Shown in pieces: positions 1 to 7,341 of a stretch of 64,000 nucleotides of DNA (the stretch's first letter is position 1; the number at the start of each line of letters is the position of its first letter). Under the pieces are notes generated by a model, which saw only the letters and a program-made list of their open reading frames with translations, did no database searches and was not told the origin of the DNA. Both the position numbers and the translations under genes were made by a program. Origin of the DNA: JAICXG01 sp036825615 (GTDB lineage Bacteria > Verrucomicrobiota > Verrucomicrobiia > Chthoniobacterales > UBA10450); NCBI GenBank assembly GCA_036825615.1, contig DAISXY010000002.1:255265-319264 (forward strand), written 5' to 3'.

Positions 1-1254
1 AACATTATCGCCCGCGTCCGCCGCATTCTGCAAAAGGAGCAACTCTCGCTTTGGCGCTATGCCGTTTTCTATGACGACGACATGGAGATTCATCCCGGCC
101 CGGTCATGAACATCACCGGCGATGTGCATACGAATGGCAACCTTTATACCGGACATGACACGCTCACCCTAAGTGGCAAGACAACTTACGCCGACGGCTG
201 GTCGATTGGTTTCATGCCGGGAGACGGCGCACACAATGGCGAGACGCCGAAGAGTCCGCACTGGGCGACCGGGCTGCCCCCGGCCTCCGATGTGGCCCAG
301 GAGCCCTACGGCGTTTATCTCGATGACTACCATCAGCTCATCGAATATACCAGCAGCGCGACCGATCTCGATCCCTACCGGTTCCAGACTCAAGCCGGGA
401 TCGTGGTCACGATCGATGCTGCGAATAACATCAAAGTTTACAAACAAGGCGGCGGTGATATCACCACTAATAGCAAGGGCACGGTGGTTAAGAACGCAAT
501 CACAACTAATCAAACGATTACTGATAACCGCGAAGGTGCGACGACGGGTAATGGCTCAATTCGAGTCGCGACCCTGGATGTGGGAGCTCTCACTAACGCG
601 ATAAATCTCAACAGCAATAACATCAACACGGTCTGGAACGGCATGATCTACATCGTCGATACGAGCGCCGATCCAAACGGCATCACCGCGAAGCGTGCGA
701 TCCGTCTTAAGAATGGGGGCAGCCTTCCCCCCGGGGGCATGACCATTGCGAGTGGCAACCCGGTATATGTGCAGGGCGATTTCAATACCGGAACAATCGC
801 TGGAGTGGTGCAACCGCTCTCCAATCTGGGCGATCCGACTCAGCCCACGGTGCCGGGTTATACGCGACAACCGGCGGCGATTGTGGCCGATGCGGTTAAC
901 ATCCTCTCAAATTCGTGGGTTGATGCTAACTCGGGGACAAAGCCAGTCGCAAGTCCTACGACCGTTAACGCTGGAATCGTATCAGGTAACGTTCCTTCAG
1001 CCAATGGCTACTACAGCGGCGGGGTAGAGAACTTCCCGCGTTTCCTCGAAAACTGGTCGAATAAAACTTTCACCTATTACGGTTCGATGATTCAGCTTTA
1101 CCAGAGCAAACAGGCGATCGGTCGCTGGGGCGCCAACAACGTCTATGACGCGCCCAAACGCGCCTGGTATTTCGACGACAGCTTTGTTTCGGATCCGCCG
1201 CCGGGATTGCTTGCCGCGTTCAATTACCGCAAGTCCCGCTGGTATTTGGAATAG
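1..1254 (+). CDS. Pilus-associated surface protein, PilX/DUF4900-like, 5' end outside window
   Basis: The frame is open from base 1, so the N-terminus lies to the left; the first internal Met is at position 82. The visible part has a Tyr-Asp-Asp-Asp run followed by PGPVMNITGDVHTNGNLY, then long Gly/Asn/Thr-rich beta-type sequence and a WYLE C-terminus. From memory, the 'GP..-G-VH(T/S)NG-LY' signature is typical of DUF4900/PilX-like proteins encoded beside type IV pilus genes. That fits the PilM-N-O operon converging from the other strand. It is probably an exported minor-pilin-type or surface protein. No enzyme motif is seen. The family call is an inference from one signature. Confidence 0.6.
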   Translation, partial: NIIARVRRILQKEQLSLWRYAVFYDDDMEIHPGPVMNITGDVHTNGNLYTGHDTLTLSGKTTYADGWSIGFMPGDGAHNGETPKSPHWATGLPPASDVAQEPYGVYLDDYHQLIEYTSSATDLDPYRFQTQAGIVVTIDAANNIKVYKQGGGDITTNSKGTVVKNAITTNQTITDNREGATTGNGSIRVATLDVGALTNAINLNSNNINTVWNGMIYIVDTSADPNGITAKRAIRLKNGGSLPPGGMTIASGNPVYVQGDFNTGTIAGVVQPLSNLGDPTQPTVPGYTRQPAAIVADAVNILSNSWVDANSGTKPVASPTTVNAGIVSGNVPSANGYYSGGVENFPRFLENWSNKTFTYYGSMIQLYQSKQAIGRWGANNVYDAPKRAWYFDDSFVSDPPPGLLAAFNYRKSRWYLE

Positions 1255-1332
1255 ATCGCGGGCGCTGGTTCGCTCTCCATTGAACGAATCCGCGATCAGC
1301 GCATTCGACAGCGACTTGATGGACCTGTGGGA

Positions 1333-1349
1333 GAACGCCAGCGGCGTTC
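1333..1349. terminator. Possible bidirectional terminator hairpin
   Basis: A perfect 7-bp stem GAACGCC/GGCGTTC with loop AGC lies between two convergent genes (stops at 1254 and 1363) and is followed by AATTT on the + strand. There is no long T run, so this is only a candidate. Confidence 0.35.
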
Positions 1350-1362
1350 AATTTCCCGGGCC

Positions 1363-1923
1363 CTAACTCAGCGTAAACAGACTGGCCCGAAAGGCGCGAT
1401 AGAGCGGCTCGAAGTCGGCCTGGTGGGCGACGAAACGGCAGCGGAGTTGCATGTCACCGTAGCTGGCGAAAATAACTCCAACCTCCTGTCGCTGGCCGAA
1501 GTAGGTGTAGGTAGCGATGATTTCGTAGCTGTCCTTCCCATTGATACGGACCGGGTTTGCCTCTTCCGAGACAATCTTGGCGTCCTGAGCATCGGCCGGC
1601 ATGGAGCTGAGAACGAACCGGCGCAGCTCCTCGAGGGCGGCGGCATCAAAGACCTGCGGCGCCTCCAATTTCGATTGCTCGAATTTACCCTGCGCCTGCG
1701 CGCCATTGGGCGGAGTGACAACGAATTGATTCGCCTCACCCCTGTAACCCCAGTCTTTCGGCGGCTCATAAGTTATGGGGCGACCATCGACATGAAAGAT
1801 CACCTGCGAAAACACCATACCCTCCAACTCACGGGTTCCGGAAGCCGGGGTGAAATCGATCGGCGCGGCAGTTACGAAACGACTTAGGCTTGTGGCCAGA
1901 AGCAACAACAGAGTTCTTCGCAT
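1363..1923 (-). CDS. Secreted protein of unknown function at the end of the pilus operon
   Basis: 186 residues. The start was placed at the Met that opens a signal peptide (MRRTLLLLLATSLSRFVTAA, cleavage probably after AA); upstream Mets give a longer reading that lacks export-signal character. The mature part is mixed alpha/beta with no cysteine pairs or catalytic motif. It resembles small secreted proteins that measure or bind something outside the cytoplasm, but I do not recognise the family. It follows the PilP-like gene after about 175 bp on the same strand, so membership of the same transcript is plausible but not shown. Confidence 0.6.
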   Translation of the reverse strand: MRRTLLLLLATSLSRFVTAAPIDFTPASGTRELEGMVFSQVIFHVDGRPITYEPPKDWGYRGEANQFVVTPPNGAQAQGKFEQSKLEAPQVFDAAALEELRRFVLSSMPADAQDAKIVSEEANPVRINGKDSYEIIATYTYFGQRQEVGVIFASYGDMQLRCRFVAHQADFEPLYRAFRASLFTLS

Positions 1924-2097
1924 ATTGAGTGAAGCCGCGGAGGGCCTCATCCGGCTGACCAGCGGCGTTTGTAGGCTGAGCACCTTACATGCCTCCAGAG
2001 TAAGGTGTAGGAAACGAGCGGTTCGGGCGCGCAACGCGACCGTAACATTGAGGTGCGCGATCGCTCCAGCTCATCCACCCGGGCAATCCTCGCCTGG

Positions 2098-2502
2098 CTA
2101 TTTGCGAGTGAGCGGGACAATAATTTGATGTCCCTGCTGGGCGATGATGACACGGCCGTCTTGAATCGCCTCGAGTGTGACCCGGTAGACATGCTCGCCC
2201 AGTTTCAAGCCGAATTCCTGTCCTTCCTGCATGATCTTGCCGTTGATAATGGCGAAGCGACCGCCGGCTTGCATCGCAATCGAACTTACAACAAAGGCGC
2301 TCGGCGGAATTTCGGCGCTGGCTTGTGCGTCGCTCGCCTGGGGCGCGGCAGGTTTCCAGCCGATCGGCCAAAAGGGATTGCGACGATTCGCTTGCATCGT
2401 GAAGCTTGATTGGTTCTTCACTTGTAACTGCGGCGTTTCGCCCGCGGGGAGGGTCGCCGCGGCCGAGAGGATCAAGAGAGCGATTGCGAACGGACGGTTC
2501 AT
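2098..2502 (-). CDS. PilP-like pilus/secretion periplasmic protein
   Basis: 134 residues. The start is the ATG at 2502, which overlaps the preceding PilO-like stop as ATGA; the frame stays open upstream but that part is antisense-like. A signal peptide (residues 1-20) is followed by a proline-rich linker with NRRNPFWPIGW and a small beta domain (IAMQAGGRFAIINGKIMQEG, then VTLEAIQDGRVIIAQ). This 'linker plus C-terminal beta domain carrying an xPF motif' layout is that of PilP/GspC-like proteins, which link the inner-membrane PilM-N-O platform to the outer-membrane secretin. The position after PilM, PilN and PilO supports this. Sequence similarity to classical PilP is weak. Confidence 0.6.
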   Translation of the reverse strand: MNRPFAIALLILSAAATLPAGETPQLQVKNQSSFTMQANRRNPFWPIGWKPAAPQASDAQASAEIPPSAFVVSSIAMQAGGRFAIINGKIMQEGQEFGLKLGEHVYRVTLEAIQDGRVIIAQQGHQIIVPLTRK

Positions 2503-3071
2503 TTCTTGCGGATGATGTGATCGGCAACCATGTCGACCTGCTGGTATTCGAGCTGTTCGGGCTGGGCGTGGATCGTCAGGTTCTCGATCCACAAAAGTGG
2601 TTCGTGATTTTCCAGATCAGCAATCGCTTTTCCAAGCGCGGCGAAATCCGCTTCCGGCAGGGTAATCACCCAGCTGTACTTGCTCCAGCCATGCAGTTGC
2701 GGCTCTTTCGGGTCGATGTTGCCGCCGAGGCGGGCACTGGCTTTATCGAGATGCTTGTCGGCAAAGAAGGCTTTGATGCGTGGCGGAAACCAGGCAATCG
2801 GAGCGCCTTCGGGGGTGAGCGCCTCCATCGCTGAATAGCGCGAAGTGGCATCCCCCGCGGTTTGTTCGAGGGTTGTTGCCCGGCGCAATTCGGTTTTGGA
2901 ATTGCGAAGCTTGTTCTGCAGATCCGCCATGCGCTGTTCCATCGCCGTCCGGCTGCGGTTCAGTGGGCCAAGGAAGAAGTTAAAGTAGACATAGACGAGC
3001 AGACACAAACCCATGACGCTAAGGATGAGTTTCTGAATCTGATCTTTCGAGAGCTTGGCCATGCCCTTCAT
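2499..3071 (-). CDS. pilO: PilO-like inner-membrane pilus assembly protein
   Basis: 190 residues: a short cytoplasmic N-terminus, one transmembrane helix (about residues 13-33, ILSVMGLCLLVYVYFNFFLG), a coiled coil (about 37-75), and a C-terminal alpha/beta ferredoxin-like domain. This is the PilO topology; PilO pairs with PilN in the periplasm beneath the secretin. It overlaps the PilN-like gene by 4 bases and the PilP-like gene by 4 bases (ATGA at both), so the operon is translationally coupled. The assignment comes from topology and gene order rather than conserved residues. A second in-frame Met at codon 4 is also possible. Confidence 0.7.
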   Translation of the reverse strand: MKGMAKLSKDQIQKLILSVMGLCLLVYVYFNFFLGPLNRSRTAMEQRMADLQNKLRNSKTELRRATTLEQTAGDATSRYSAMEALTPEGAPIAWFPPRIKAFFADKHLDKASARLGGNIDPKEPQLHGWSKYSWVITLPEADFAALGKAIADLENHEPLLWIENLTIHAQPEQLEYQQVDMVADHIIRKK

Positions 3072-3715
3072 TTTTTCTCCTTTGCGCCAGGTGTGGGCTC
3101 AGGGCTGTTGCTCGCGCCTTGCGGGCGCAAGGAAATGGTGATGGCGTAGCGTGCGACCGGCAAGCTCACGCCCGCGAGTAGCACCGGCGTATCGAGATCC
3201 TCCAGGTTCTTGAACTCCACGTCCACACCCTGGTAGCGCTCGCCCAGCTTTTCGCTGAGCAACTGGCGGAACTCTTCCGCCGCCGCGCGCGGTTCTTCGC
3301 CGGCCGCAACCCCTTCGATCGCGAGGCGCGCCATCTTATCCTCGTTCACGTTTCCGTCGAAACTCGTGAGCTGGATATTTGGCGCAACGCAACCAGCAAC
3401 CGTCTCCAGCAGCGGCCCCCAAAGAAAGCGCTTTTCGATTATCCCATTGAGCACATCGGTGGCATCGATGATTTCCGTAAGTTCTTGCGCGCGCTTTTGC
3501 GCGAGGGTGACTTTGGGCTCTACCTTGGCCCACTCCTCTTCGACCCCGTTGAGCTGCTGCTTAAACGCCAGCGTCTGATATCCCTTCAACATGTAGACCA
3601 AGAGCATGAGCGCGCCGATCGCACCCAGCGCCATCATGCCAAGCTTCAGCGGATCGCGTTTGCGCTGACGCTCTTCGGTGAATTCCTCGTGGAGAAGATT
3701 GAGTTGGAGCGGCAT
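3068..3715 (-). CDS. pilN: PilN-like inner-membrane pilus assembly protein
   Basis: 215 residues. The ATG at 3715 (MPLQLNLLHEEF) lies 4 bp after the PilM stop. It matches the PilN pattern in which a short N-terminal motif, known to insert into the PilM cleft, contains an Asn-Leu. One transmembrane helix follows (about residues 27-47), then a coiled coil and a periplasmic domain ending in Pro-Glu-Lys-rich sequence. The frame continues upstream through antisense-like sequence within pilM, which was not used. In Akkermansia the equivalent gene neighbourhood (Amuc_1098-1102) encodes the immunomodulatory protein Amuc_1100; this protein or the neighbouring PilO-like one may occupy that place, which is inference. 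Confidence 0.7.
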   Translation of the reverse strand: MPLQLNLLHEEFTEERQRKRDPLKLGMMALGAIGALMLLVYMLKGYQTLAFKQQLNGVEEEWAKVEPKVTLAQKRAQELTEIIDATDVLNGIIEKRFLWGPLLETVAGCVAPNIQLTSFDGNVNEDKMARLAIEGVAAGEEPRAAAEEFRQLLSEKLGERYQGVDVEFKNLEDLDTPVLLAGVSLPVARYAITISLRPQGASNSPEPTPGAKEKK

Positions 3716-3719
3716 TGGG

Positions 3720-4778
3720 TCAGGCGGCTTTGAGATAGGAGATGGCGGCGCCGCAGGCGACGTTGAGGGAGACAAACTCGTGGGCGAGCGTCTGCCGCCG
3801 CGCGGCCGGCAACGCGACCTCGCAGGTCTCGAGCGGGTCCCACACTTCGCACGGTAGTCCCAGCTCATCGCTCAGGGTTTGCAGCACCATCTCCGTTTTG
3901 GCCATGCCGCCGGAAACGAAAATGCGATGAATGCTTTCCTCGCATTGGCCTTCGAAAAATCCGATCGAGTTGCGCACCTCGGTGGCGAGGCCAAGGAGGG
4001 AATTGCGGCAAATCTCGGCGATGCCCGCATCTCCCTCTTGCATCAGGAGCCGAGCCCCGGCGGCATCGACCGCGCCCTCGGCAGTGAGCGATTGCGTGAA
4101 TTCTTTGCCGCCATAATCAATGCTCCGTGCCAGCACCAGCTCGGATTTTTGTCCGATCAGCACGGTGCTTTGCAGGTGCCCCATGTCGAGGAGGAGAAAG
4201 GCGTCATTCTGGAATGGCTCGGGGTAGGCAAACTCGAAAGCATTGAGTGAACAGACCGGGGCCAACTGGAGAATGTTCGCCGGCAGTTTGGTTTTGCTCA
4301 TGGCCTCGGCAATCTGTTTCACCTGCGGCCGGAGCAATCCGCCCACCAAATACCGGGTCTTGCCGCTCGCGCCTTCAATCGGCGCGCCATTTGGCCCGAC
4401 TCCCGCCAGCGCCATGGCGGAGATCGGCGCACAATCGAGCACAAGGTCTTTGCATTCCTGGTTGAGAACCGCCAGACCGTTGAGCCGCAGCGCGCTCCGG
4501 AGCAACTCCACCGGCGTGCTCGGTTGTTCAATAATGCGAAGCAGCGCCGCGGGATCGGACGCCGCCACGGCGCATGCCTTTGCGCTCCCGCCGAGCTCCT
4601 TGAGCATGAGCTTGATTTGCTGGGTTAGTTCTTCGGCACTGCCGATGGTTTCCGGCACCTCGCGCAACGCAAAATGGGTCAGGACATAACGCTGCTCGCC
4701 TTTGCGCTGAAGCAGCACGCTTTTGAACTGGTGCTTGCCGAGGTCGATGCCGATGACGGAGTTGGCGGGTTTGGCCAT
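3720..4778 (-). CDS. pilM: PilM-type actin-fold ATPase of pilus assembly
   Basis: 352 residues, close to the usual PilM length. The actin-fold nucleotide site is clear: phosphate-1 loop IGIDLGKHQFKSVLL (residues 9-23), phosphate-2 loop LLLDMGHLQSTVLIG near residue 195, and adenosine motif IFVSGGMAKTE near residue 290. PilM is cytoplasmic and binds the PilN N-terminus to anchor the pilus motor or secretion platform. It is the first gene of a minus-strand operon PilM-PilN-PilO-PilP-like. No pilB, pilC or pilQ is in the window. Confidence 0.85.
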   Translation of the reverse strand: MAKPANSVIGIDLGKHQFKSVLLQRKGEQRYVLTHFALREVPETIGSAEELTQQIKLMLKELGGSAKACAVAASDPAALLRIIEQPSTPVELLRSALRLNGLAVLNQECKDLVLDCAPISAMALAGVGPNGAPIEGASGKTRYLVGGLLRPQVKQIAEAMSKTKLPANILQLAPVCSLNAFEFAYPEPFQNDAFLLLDMGHLQSTVLIGQKSELVLARSIDYGGKEFTQSLTAEGAVDAAGARLLMQEGDAGIAEICRNSLLGLATEVRNSIGFFEGQCEESIHRIFVSGGMAKTEMVLQTLSDELGLPCEVWDPLETCEVALPAARRQTLAHEFVSLNVACGAAISYLKAA

Positions 4779-4922
4779 TATTTTGCGCTTATAAAGCGAG
4801 AAGCATGCCGAGTGCGCGGTGGCTTTGGAATTTTCTCCGCGCTGTCCGCGAGATCGCCGAATCCCGGCTTAGAAGAGCTTGCCCGGCTCTGGCTTTCCGG
4901 GATCCGCGATCCCGGCTACAGC

Positions 4923-6332
4923 TCAGGCTGCGGCCGATTCGCGATAACCGAAGAACCGCCGCGCCTTGATCATGCGGGCAACCTCCGGCGGCACCATTCG
5001 TTCCCAGCTCGGGTCGCCCGCATGCATTCGCGCGAGAACATCGGCCGGGAAAATCTTCAGGTATTCGCGATGAAAACTCTCGATCTCGCGAATGTAGCCG
5101 TTCTCGATCAGGTGCTGATAAAGATGGCGCAGGTTCGGCGCGACCTCGAGCTTGCTGGCGGTGATCAGCTCGCCCGTGTGCTCGTCTTCCATCGGGTAGA
5201 CAAAGAGCTTGAGGCCGCTCTTGAACATGCGGCCGAGCGCTTCAAGGATGCCGCCCTCGAGGTTGAGGTAATACTTTTCGTCGAAGATCTCGTGCAAACT
5301 CGGCACGCCCATCACGAGTGCGATCGGCCGGTTCGTGTAGCGCGAGAGGTAACCGGCGAGCCGATAATATTCGCCGAACTTCGAGACCAGGACGGTTCGG
5401 CCTAACGATCCAAGGATGTCGACCCGGGCGAGAAAATCCTCGTGATTCAACTCTCCTTCCGAGAGCAGGTTTTCGAGCGTCATCTCCATCAGGACCACGA
5501 CCTCTTCCTCACTCGCTCCGTCGCGGAGAAAAATCTTGCGCGCCCCTTCCAGCATGTCGTTTGTCGCGTAGGTGACCGGCCGGAAACTGCCGCGCTCGAC
5601 AATGATCGATTTTTTATAGAAGACTTCCGCCGGTTGGACGGTTTCGCCCTCCGCCGTGAACATGACCGTGGTCGTCAAATCCTGGCTTACCAGTTGCAGG
5701 CTCATGAGCCGGTTATCAACCTGTTCGTAGGCCGGACCGGAGAACTTGATCATGTCCACTTCCAGCCGCTGCGGCGCGAGGTTTTCGCGCAGGGACGCGA
5801 TCAATCTCTCCGGCTGATGATAATAGAAGGCGCCGTAGATCAGGTTCACTCCGATCACTCCGAGCGCTTCCTGCTGGTCGACGTTCTCTTCGTCCAGCAT
5901 CCGCACGTGGACGATGATCTGGCTGGGTTCGCCCCGGGTTTCGGTCTGAAAACGAATCCCGAGCCAGCCATGCGCCTCGCTCCGCTGCTTGAAACTGCGC
6001 GCCGCCACCGTGTCGGCAAAAACAAAAAACGTTCGCTCCCCGCCAAGCTTTTCGTCCAGCCGCTCGATCAGGAGGCGATATTCGTGATCGAGCATCGTGC
6101 AAAGGCGGGCCCGGCTGACGTAACGATTCGTCGGCCCATAGATCGCATCACTAAACTGCATGTCGTAGGCCGACATTGTCTTCGCGATCGTGCCGGAGGC
6201 GCCGCCGACCTGGAAAAAGCGGCGCGCCACTTCCTGGCCGGCGCCGATCTCGGCGAAGGTGCCGTATTTCCGGCGATCGAGGTTGATCTGGAACGCCTTC
6301 TTGTTCGTCCCCAGTTCCATCTCCGCGTTCAT
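4923..6332 (-). CDS. Conserved protein of unknown function (about 470 aa)
   Basis: 469 residues, no signal peptide and no transmembrane helix, so cytoplasmic. It opens with NLDRRKYGTFAEIGAGQEVARRFFQVGGASGTIAKTMSAYDM and carries HGWLGIRFQ, VIGVNLIYGAFYY, GRTVLVSKFGEYYRL and LFVYPMEDE, which read as strongly conserved blocks. I recall relatives in several phyla labelled 'TonB-dependent receptor' or nucleotide adenylyltransferase. The first label is wrong on sequence grounds (no export signal, no beta-barrel pattern) and I see no HxGH adenylyltransferase motif. It ends in FFGYRESAAA. It sits between the pilus and Bat operons, separated from Bat by a long palindromic repeat. Function unknown. Confidence 0.55.
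   Translation of the reverse strand: MNAEMELGTNKKAFQINLDRRKYGTFAEIGAGQEVARRFFQVGGASGTIAKTMSAYDMQFSDAIYGPTNRYVSRARLCTMLDHEYRLLIERLDEKLGGERTFFVFADTVAARSFKQRSEAHGWLGIRFQTETRGEPSQIIVHVRMLDEENVDQQEALGVIGVNLIYGAFYYHQPERLIASLRENLAPQRLEVDMIKFSGPAYEQVDNRLMSLQLVSQDLTTTVMFTAEGETVQPAEVFYKKSIIVERGSFRPVTYATNDMLEGARKIFLRDGASEEEVVVLMEMTLENLLSEGELNHEDFLARVDILGSLGRTVLVSKFGEYYRLAGYLSRYTNRPIALVMGVPSLHEIFDEKYYLNLEGGILEALGRMFKSGLKLFVYPMEDEHTGELITASKLEVAPNLRHLYQHLIENGYIREIESFHREYLKIFPADVLARMHAGDPSWERMVPPEVARMIKARRFFGYRESAAA
5400..5407. repeat. Over-represented octamer GCCTAACG/CGTTAGGC, first of 13 copies
   Basis: Exact copies start at 5400, 6636, 8014, 8785, 10236, 12126, 14406, 26142, 26871, 30432, 34982, 37573 and 54933 (seven as CGTTAGGC and six as GCCTAACG on the + strand). 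About 2-3 would be expected by base composition in 64 kb on both strands. Twelve copies lie inside genes, in three different codon phases. See the findings for the argument that this is selected as DNA. Confidence 0.7.
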
Positions 6333-6403
6333 GGATTCAACATGAAGCCCTTCCGTCTTCGATCAACCGCGGGAAAGACGGCGCCGGCAGAACCGCCGCT
6401 CCA

Positions 6404-6576
6404 TTCTGTCATCCCGAGCCGCTGCAGGACGGCGAGGGACCTCCCAACTGCCATATGACCGGGTGGAGCCCAAGTTCGACGCCCACACCGCGCCGGAGCC
6501 CTGTGATTCACGAAGCGCACCCTGGGGTTGCGAGGTCCCTCGGCGCGCTTCGCCGGCATCGGGATGACAGAATGGG
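6404..6576. repeat. Long palindromic intergenic repeat, TCATCCCGAGCCGC family
   Basis: About 170 bp whose ends are inverted copies: TGTCATCCCGAGCCG...GGCGAGGGACCTC on the left, and GAGGTCCCTCGGCGCG...CATCGGGATGACA on the right. The same family recurs at 42766-42915. It fills most of the gap between the BatE gene and the unassigned gene at 4923. Confidence 0.8.
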
Positions 6577-6585
6577 CGGGGCGCG

Positions 6586-7341
6586 CTACAGCCGCACCCG
6601 CTCCGCGCTTTTCGCGGGCACCCAGCCTTGCAGGTCGTTAGGCAAGGCGGCGTAATCCCATTCCCCGCGCGTGCTCAGGATTTTGATTTCGCTGCCTGGC
6701 GGAAGCGCGAGAATGCTCCCCGCGCTTTCCGCGGTCGCGACCCGCGCCTGCACATTGTTTCCGGTGACAATCGCGAGATTGCGTCCCGCCGCGCCCTTTT
6801 CCAGTTCGTAAACTGCCGCCGCGGATCCCGCCGCAATCACGCCCAGCAATACGAGCGCAAAAATCCAAACCACCGGCCGGCGCTCCGAGAAATACAAGCC
6901 GGCGATAATCGCGAGCGCGCCCCAAAAGCCCACCGCCGCCAGCCAGGTGTATTGGTCGCGCGTGAGATAATCGAGGTGTTCCTCCACCCAGCTGGGCCGC
7001 AGCTCGAGCGCACGTGCCCGGTCGCGCAAGAGCTGGAGATTAGCCCGGGCCTCGGGTTGATGTGGATCGATTGCGAGCGCCCGCTCGTAGTTCAGGATGG
7101 CGCGGCCGAGATCATCGACCCGGAAATAGGCGTTACCCAGATTATAAAACAGGCTCGGGTTCCATTGCCCGCTCTTCACCAGTGACTCGTATTCGCTGAT
7201 CGCATCCTTGAATTTCTTCGCGGAGTAATCGGCGTTCGCGCGCTTGAAGGTGGCGTCCGCGTCGAGCGCCCGCGCCGGAGCTGCCATCGCGAGGCAAAGC
7301 GCTGCGAGAAGAATGGAGAGGCCGGCGCGCATCTTAGCCAA
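6586..7341 (-). CDS. batE: BatE-like TPR and SH3 protein
   Basis: 251 residues: signal peptide (1-25, cleavage after ARA), TPR region (about 28-105, including SLFYNLGNAYFRVDDLGRAI), two transmembrane helices (about 130-180), and a C-terminal bacterial SH3-type domain (NNVQARVATAES...GEWDYAALPNDLQGWVPA). This matches BatE of the Bacteroides aerotolerance (Bat) operon. It overlaps the BatD gene by 8 bases, is last in the operon, and its exact job in the envelope is unknown. One CGTTAGGC octamer lies inside the codons for PND. Confidence 0.8.
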   Translation of the reverse strand: MAKMRAGLSILLAALCLAMAAPARALDADATFKRANADYSAKKFKDAISEYESLVKSGQWNPSLFYNLGNAYFRVDDLGRAILNYERALAIDPHQPEARANLQLLRDRARALELRPSWVEEHLDYLTRDQYTWLAAVGFWGALAIIAGLYFSERRPVVWIFALVLLGVIAAGSAAAVYELEKGAAGRNLAIVTGNNVQARVATAESAGSILALPPGSEIKILSTRGEWDYAALPNDLQGWVPAKSAERVRL

